A stretch of DNA of 64,000 nt from a bacterium (lineage in GTDB: Bacteria > Actinomycetota > Acidimicrobiia > Acidimicrobiales > Bin134), in the NCBI GenBank assembly GCA_026705465.1, contig JAPPAP010000032.1, positions 128,693 through 192,692 of the forward strand. Reading direction: 5' to 3'. Under the pieces are notes generated by a model that searched no databases, was not told where the DNA came from, and saw nothing but the letters and a program-made list of their open reading frames with translations. This document shows, piece by piece, positions 61,793 through 64,000 of the stretch. Every line of letters begins with the position of its first letter. Positions within the stretch are counted from its first letter, which is position 1. A program made the translations under genes and the position numbers.

Positions 61793-61926
61793 GGCTTTTG
61801 CCTATCAGGTGACCCGGACCCATACCAAGGAGACGAAGCCCACGCGTGCCTTCGCCGGACGGCGATGGCACAAAAATCACTATTCGACCAAATATCCTTA
61901 ACAATTCGACCACGAGAGGCAACTCG

Positions 61927-63237
61927 ATGACCCTCCCCAAAAGCTCTTCCCGACAACGTTGGATCCCTTTCCGGTGGGCCGCGGCCTTGGCAGCAGTGAT
62001 GATGTTGGCGGTGGCCTGCGGTTCATCGGATGAGCAGGAGACCGCGCCGGCACCGTCTCCCACCCCCACCCCCGCCGCGACCATCGCACCTCCAGAGCCG
62101 ACTGCGACCCCCACCGCTATCCCCGAAGTGACCGAGGCACCTGATGAGCCCACTCCACAAGCAACTGCCACTGGCTTTGCCCGAGCGCTGTCGCTGGAGG
62201 ATGCGGTGGGACAGCTTTTCCTGATCGGCATCCCCGGGCCACAGCTCGAAACCGAAACGGCTGATGCGCTCGACCGGATCAAGCCCGGCGGCGTGATTCT
62301 CTTCGACTACGACGGACCCAGCGGGGGGGAGGTGCCCCGCAACATCGTCTCGCCCGAGCAACTCAGACAGCTTGTCACCGACCTGCAATCACGGCCCTCC
62401 ATCCCCTATTTCGTGGCCATAGACGCCGAGGGCGGGTTTGTGAACCGGCTGAAGGAGAAATACGGGTTCACCGTGGCTGTCCCATCGGCTCAGACCCTCG
62501 GACAGGGAGCGCCCTCCGATACCGCCGCAATCATCGCGGCACTGGCTGCTGAGATGAACGAGATGGGCATCAACTGGAACCTCGCCCCGGTGGTGGATGT
62601 CAACGTCTTCCCCGAGAGCCCGGCCATCGGGTACTGGGAGCGCTCGTTCAGCGCCGATCCCGCAGTGGTGGCCGATCATGCCGAGGCATTCATCGGCGCC
62701 CTTCAACAAGGCCAGGTGATACCGACGTTGAAGCACTTCCCTGGCCATGGCAGTGCCGTCGGCGACACCCATCTCGGGGTCACCGACGTGACCGCCAGTT
62801 ACATTGCAGAGGACGAGCTCGCCCCCTATCGGGAGCTAATCGACGGCGGCTACGACGACGTGGTGATGACCGCCCACATCGTCAACCGCAACCTAGACGC
62901 CACCGCCACCCCTGCCACGCTGTCCGCCCCGATCATGACCGACCTGCTCCGAGGCGACTTGGGCTTCGAGGGTGTCGTGATCTCCGATGACATGCAGATG
63001 GGGGCCATCGTCGAGGAATACACCATGGAGCACGCGGTGATCGCCGCCATCAATGCCGGCGTGGACGTGATCCTGATGGCCAATCAGGCTGCTCCGTACG
63101 ACCCCGTTCAAATCGAGGGCATCAAGCAGGCCATCATCGATGCGGTACAGAACGGTGAGATTTCCGAAGACCGCATCTACCAATCCGTTGAGCGCATTCT
63201 TGCCCTCAAACGCAAATACGGGATCATCGAGCCCTAG
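61927..63237 (+). CDS. glycoside hydrolase family 3 lipoprotein (NagZ-like)
   Basis: A 436-residue secreted lipoprotein. Signal and lipobox FRWAAALAAVMMLAVAC, a Pro/Thr-rich linker (about residues 40-80), then a GH3 barrel: LEDAVGQLFLIGIPGP, AIDAEGGFVNRLKEKYGFT, TLKHFPGHGSAVGDTHLGV and the nucleophile Asp in VISDDMQMGAIVEEYT. NagZ-type beta-N-acetylhexosaminidases release GlcNAc in peptidoglycan recycling. GAGAGG precedes the ATG at 61927; the frame extends back to 61846. Confidence 0.92.
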   Translation: MTLPKSSSRQRWIPFRWAAALAAVMMLAVACGSSDEQETAPAPSPTPTPAATIAPPEPTATPTAIPEVTEAPDEPTPQATATGFARALSLEDAVGQLFLIGIPGPQLETETADALDRIKPGGVILFDYDGPSGGEVPRNIVSPEQLRQLVTDLQSRPSIPYFVAIDAEGGFVNRLKEKYGFTVAVPSAQTLGQGAPSDTAAIIAALAAEMNEMGINWNLAPVVDVNVFPESPAIGYWERSFSADPAVVADHAEAFIGALQQGQVIPTLKHFPGHGSAVGDTHLGVTDVTASYIAEDELAPYRELIDGGYDDVVMTAHIVNRNLDATATPATLSAPIMTDLLRGDLGFEGVVISDDMQMGAIVEEYTMEHAVIAAINAGVDVILMANQAAPYDPVQIEGIKQAIIDAVQNGEISEDRIYQSVERILALKRKYGIIEP

Positions 63238-63279
63238 GCGAACGAGCCACCGCACCCAAGCGGCGCCCGGAATCGGAGG

Positions 63280-64000
63280 TCAGCCCCGAGTAAGGAGAAA
63301 CGCGCCACCGGGATGGCCACCGCCGGTGCTGACCACCGCCACCTCGGCGTCGTCCACTTGTCGGCCCCCGCCGTGGCCTCGGAGCTGGGTCACCGCCTCG
63401 TGCAGGAATCCGTAGCCGTGCAGCCGCCCGGCCGAGAGTTGGCCCCCGTGGGGATTCAGAGGGATCTCCCCATCGCGGGCGATGCGAGTACCGCCCTCTA
63501 TAAACGCCGCCCCCTCCCCTTTGCCGCAAAAGCCCAGGCCCTCCAACCACGACAGGGCGTTGAAGCTGAAGCCGTCATACAACAGGGCCACATCCACATC
63601 GGCTGGCTTCAGGTTCGTGCGGCTCCACAGGTGGGCGGCAGGTCCGTTCACCATGGGCTCGTGCAAAAGCGTGCCCTGGTCCCACGACATCCGCTCCCGC
63701 ATCTGGGTGCCCACCGCCTCCACCAGCACCGGGCGGTGGGGGCCGTCGGCCGCGGCGTCCACCGCCGACACCACCAGCGCGGTGGAACCGTCGCAGGGCA
63801 CGTCGCAGTCGAACAGCCCGAAGGGCGTGGTGATCATGCGGGCATCCAAGTAATCGTCGATGGTCATGGGCTCCTGGTAGATGGCCACCGGATTGTGGGC
63901 CGCTCCCGCTCGCTCCGTCACCGGAATCCACCCCAGCTGCTCCCGGGTGGCGCCATAGCGGTGGAAGTAATGGCTGGCCATGAGCGCGATCCAGTTACCC
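63280..64000 (-). CDS. thiolase-fold protein (partial, runs off right edge)
   Basis: The frame is open from 63280 to the window edge (240 codons), so the N-terminus, including the nucleophile region, is missing; an internal ATG lies at 63981. The visible part is the C-terminal two-thirds of a thiolase-superfamily/SCP-x protein: FDCDVPCDGSTALVVSAVDAA, DVALLYDGFSFNALSWLEGLGFCG, NPHGGQLSAGRLHGYGFLHEAV. In the HPxG region it reads GRLHGYG, so the catalytic His is displaced as in other Ltp-like proteins. It ends 43 bp from the GH3 gene, convergently. Confidence 0.85.
   Translation of the reverse strand, partial: GNWIALMASHYFHRYGATREQLGWIPVTERAGAAHNPVAIYQEPMTIDDYLDARMITTPFGLFDCDVPCDGSTALVVSAVDAAADGPHRPVLVEAVGTQMRERMSWDQGTLLHEPMVNGPAAHLWSRTNLKPADVDVALLYDGFSFNALSWLEGLGFCGKGEGAAFIEGGTRIARDGEIPLNPHGGQLSAGRLHGYGFLHEAVTQLRGHGGGRQVDDAEVAVVSTGGGHPGGAFLLTRG

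Overview
The window is a dense, GC-rich bacterial segment: about 50 protein genes, gaps mostly under 150 bp, many GTG starts and many 1-11 nt overlaps. It has no rRNA, tRNA, CRISPR array, transposase or integrase that I can see. Three luciferase-like flavin oxidoreductases, a PPOX-type F420 protein, acyl-CoA dehydrogenase pairs, Cys-less thiolase/DUF35 genes, HemQ and a GOLPH3-like protein point to a high-GC actinomycete. An uncultured member of Acidimicrobiia is my best guess, by inference only.

Layout. 1-3239: a hydroquinone-type ring-cleavage operon (hapC, hapD, then a CoA-transferase subunit running off the left edge) divergent from an IclR regulator, with a four-half-site operator between them. 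3279-7211: VWA protein, small hypothetical, MFS exporter, PaaG-like crotonase. 7215-9570: two-subunit acyl-CoA dehydrogenase. 9634-10497: P-II protein and a GntR/YtrA-type regulator. 10501-14640: class II aldolase, two paralogous lipoproteins in an AT-richer islet, a nitroreductase and a PPOX protein. 14645-26887: catabolic genes for an unidentified (probably cyclic) CoA-linked substrate: acyl-CoA dehydrogenase, SDRs, two thiolase-fold proteins lacking catalytic residues, a tandem DUF35 protein, epoxide hydrolase, cyclase-family hydrolase, TauD-type dioxygenase, LLM enzymes.

27048-37072 is one leftward operon for reductive pyrimidine breakdown: beta-ureidopropionase, omega-aminotransferase, dihydropyrimidinase, (methyl)malonate-semialdehyde dehydrogenase, an LLM flavoenzyme and a complete NMT1/THI5-type ABC importer. 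The usual first enzyme, dihydropyrimidine dehydrogenase, is absent. A Rieske oxygenase and two tandem D-aminoacylase-like amidohydrolases follow (37238-42032).

42131-42481 holds the most striking gene: an ArsC-family arsenate reductase in which an in-frame TGA replaces the catalytic Cys12 codon, with a strong hairpin just downstream where a bacterial SECIS should lie. All three arsenate-binding arginines are kept. I read it as a selenocysteine-containing ArsC. It is followed by an RDD membrane protein and an orphan OppD/OppF ATPase pair.

45608-64000: GNAT, PAC2 and NUDIX proteins, GlnD, a LivFGMH importer (LivH carries an extra N-terminal secreted domain), LarE, an ammonium transporter, three paralogous LivK-like binding proteins (one frameshifted in a G run) with hemQ inserted among them, a DUF1330 protein, a GH3 lipoprotein and a thiolase fragment at the right edge. 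GlnD, P-II (Tyr51 present) and Amt together give a nitrogen-sensing set, though spread over 46 kb.
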